Source: JAIMBK01 sp040755975 (GTDB taxonomy: Bacteria; Bacillota; Desulfotomaculia; Desulfotomaculales; Nap2-2B). Taken from it: a stretch of DNA of 5,684 nt. Positions 5,526 to 5,684 of this stretch are shown here, one piece after another. A program made the position numbers and the translations under genes. The notes below the pieces were generated by a model that saw nothing but the letters and a program-made list of their open reading frames with translations, had not been told where the DNA came from and searched no databases. Each line of letters starts with the position of its first letter. Position 1 is the first letter of the stretch. Location: positions 1 through 5,684 of the forward strand of contig JBFLZY010000126.1 in NCBI GenBank assembly GCA_040755975.1. Direction: 5' to 3'.

Positions 5526-5684
5526 TTACGCGCCACCTTCTTTCCGGCGCTTTTTTTCCCGGATAATTTCGTTGCCCAGCTCTAAGCATTCATTGCAGAT
5601 GCACACCACCCGGATCAGCAATAAGGTGGTCAACCTTTGATTTCCTGCAAAAAGAACATTTTAGTTCAGCTTTTTCTTGATCCA
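5526..5684 (-). pseudogene. ClpX-type C4 zinc-finger small protein, frameshifted and cut by the window edge
   Basis: Reading leftwards from the window edge, the minus strand encodes DQEKAELKCSFCRKSKVDHL followed by IADPG, then stops. One base over, it continues as VCICNECLELGNEII and ends REKKRRKEGGA at TAA (5526-5528). Together these match the ClpX N-terminal zinc-binding domain (CSFC at 5658-5647, CNEC at 5597-5586), which forms a treble-clef dimer in ClpX. Here there is no AAA+ domain, so it is a stand-alone small protein of about 50 residues. A single extra base near 5604-5611 breaks the frame between the two cysteine pairs. If the next base beyond the window is T on the plus strand, an ATG would immediately precede DQEK. 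It may be a pseudogene or a sequencing error. Confidence 0.72.

Overview
The window looks like chromosomal DNA of a G+C-rich, low-complexity-gene-density Gram-positive anaerobe, most likely a clostridial or Peptococcaceae-type Firmicute. This is an inference from three things: GGAGG-type ribosome binding sites with GTG/TTG starts, G/C-rich third codon positions, and the gene content (FGGY sugar kinase, B12/radical SAM enzyme, DUF4288 protein, ClpX-type zinc finger). No gene here fixes the taxon.

Left part (1-2282): the last codons of an unidentified upstream gene are followed closely by an intact FGGY-family carbohydrate kinase (112-1722). After that comes a small four-helix membrane protein (1821-2282) with paired histidines in helices 2 and 4. 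The kinase and the upstream gene are probably one operon. The membrane protein is separated by about 100 bases and has no obvious functional link to them.

Middle (2283-3729): this is a decayed, mosaic stretch. It holds a well-coded but truncated minus-strand fragment (about 2287-2523), an intact A+T-rich DUF4288 gene (2541-2945), and the broken C-terminal part of a branched-chain amino acid type ABC substrate-binding protein (3100-3324). About 400 bases without a convincing gene follow, containing strong hairpins, a possible further minus-strand remnant, and the leader of the next gene.

Right part (3730-5684): a complete cobalamin-binding radical SAM protein (3730-5262) stands alone as a single gene. 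Two minus-strand remnants converge on it: the last 42 codons of a metallophosphoesterase (5271-5399), and a ClpX-type C4 zinc-finger small protein split by a single extra base (5526-5684, running off the window).

Overall, four intact genes (kinase, membrane protein, DUF4288, radical SAM) sit among at least four gene fragments. The region reads as a place of repeated insertion and deletion rather than one coherent pathway. I see no transposase, CRISPR array, tRNA or rRNA. The two remnants on the right lie in frames or pieces that a simple ORF list would miss.
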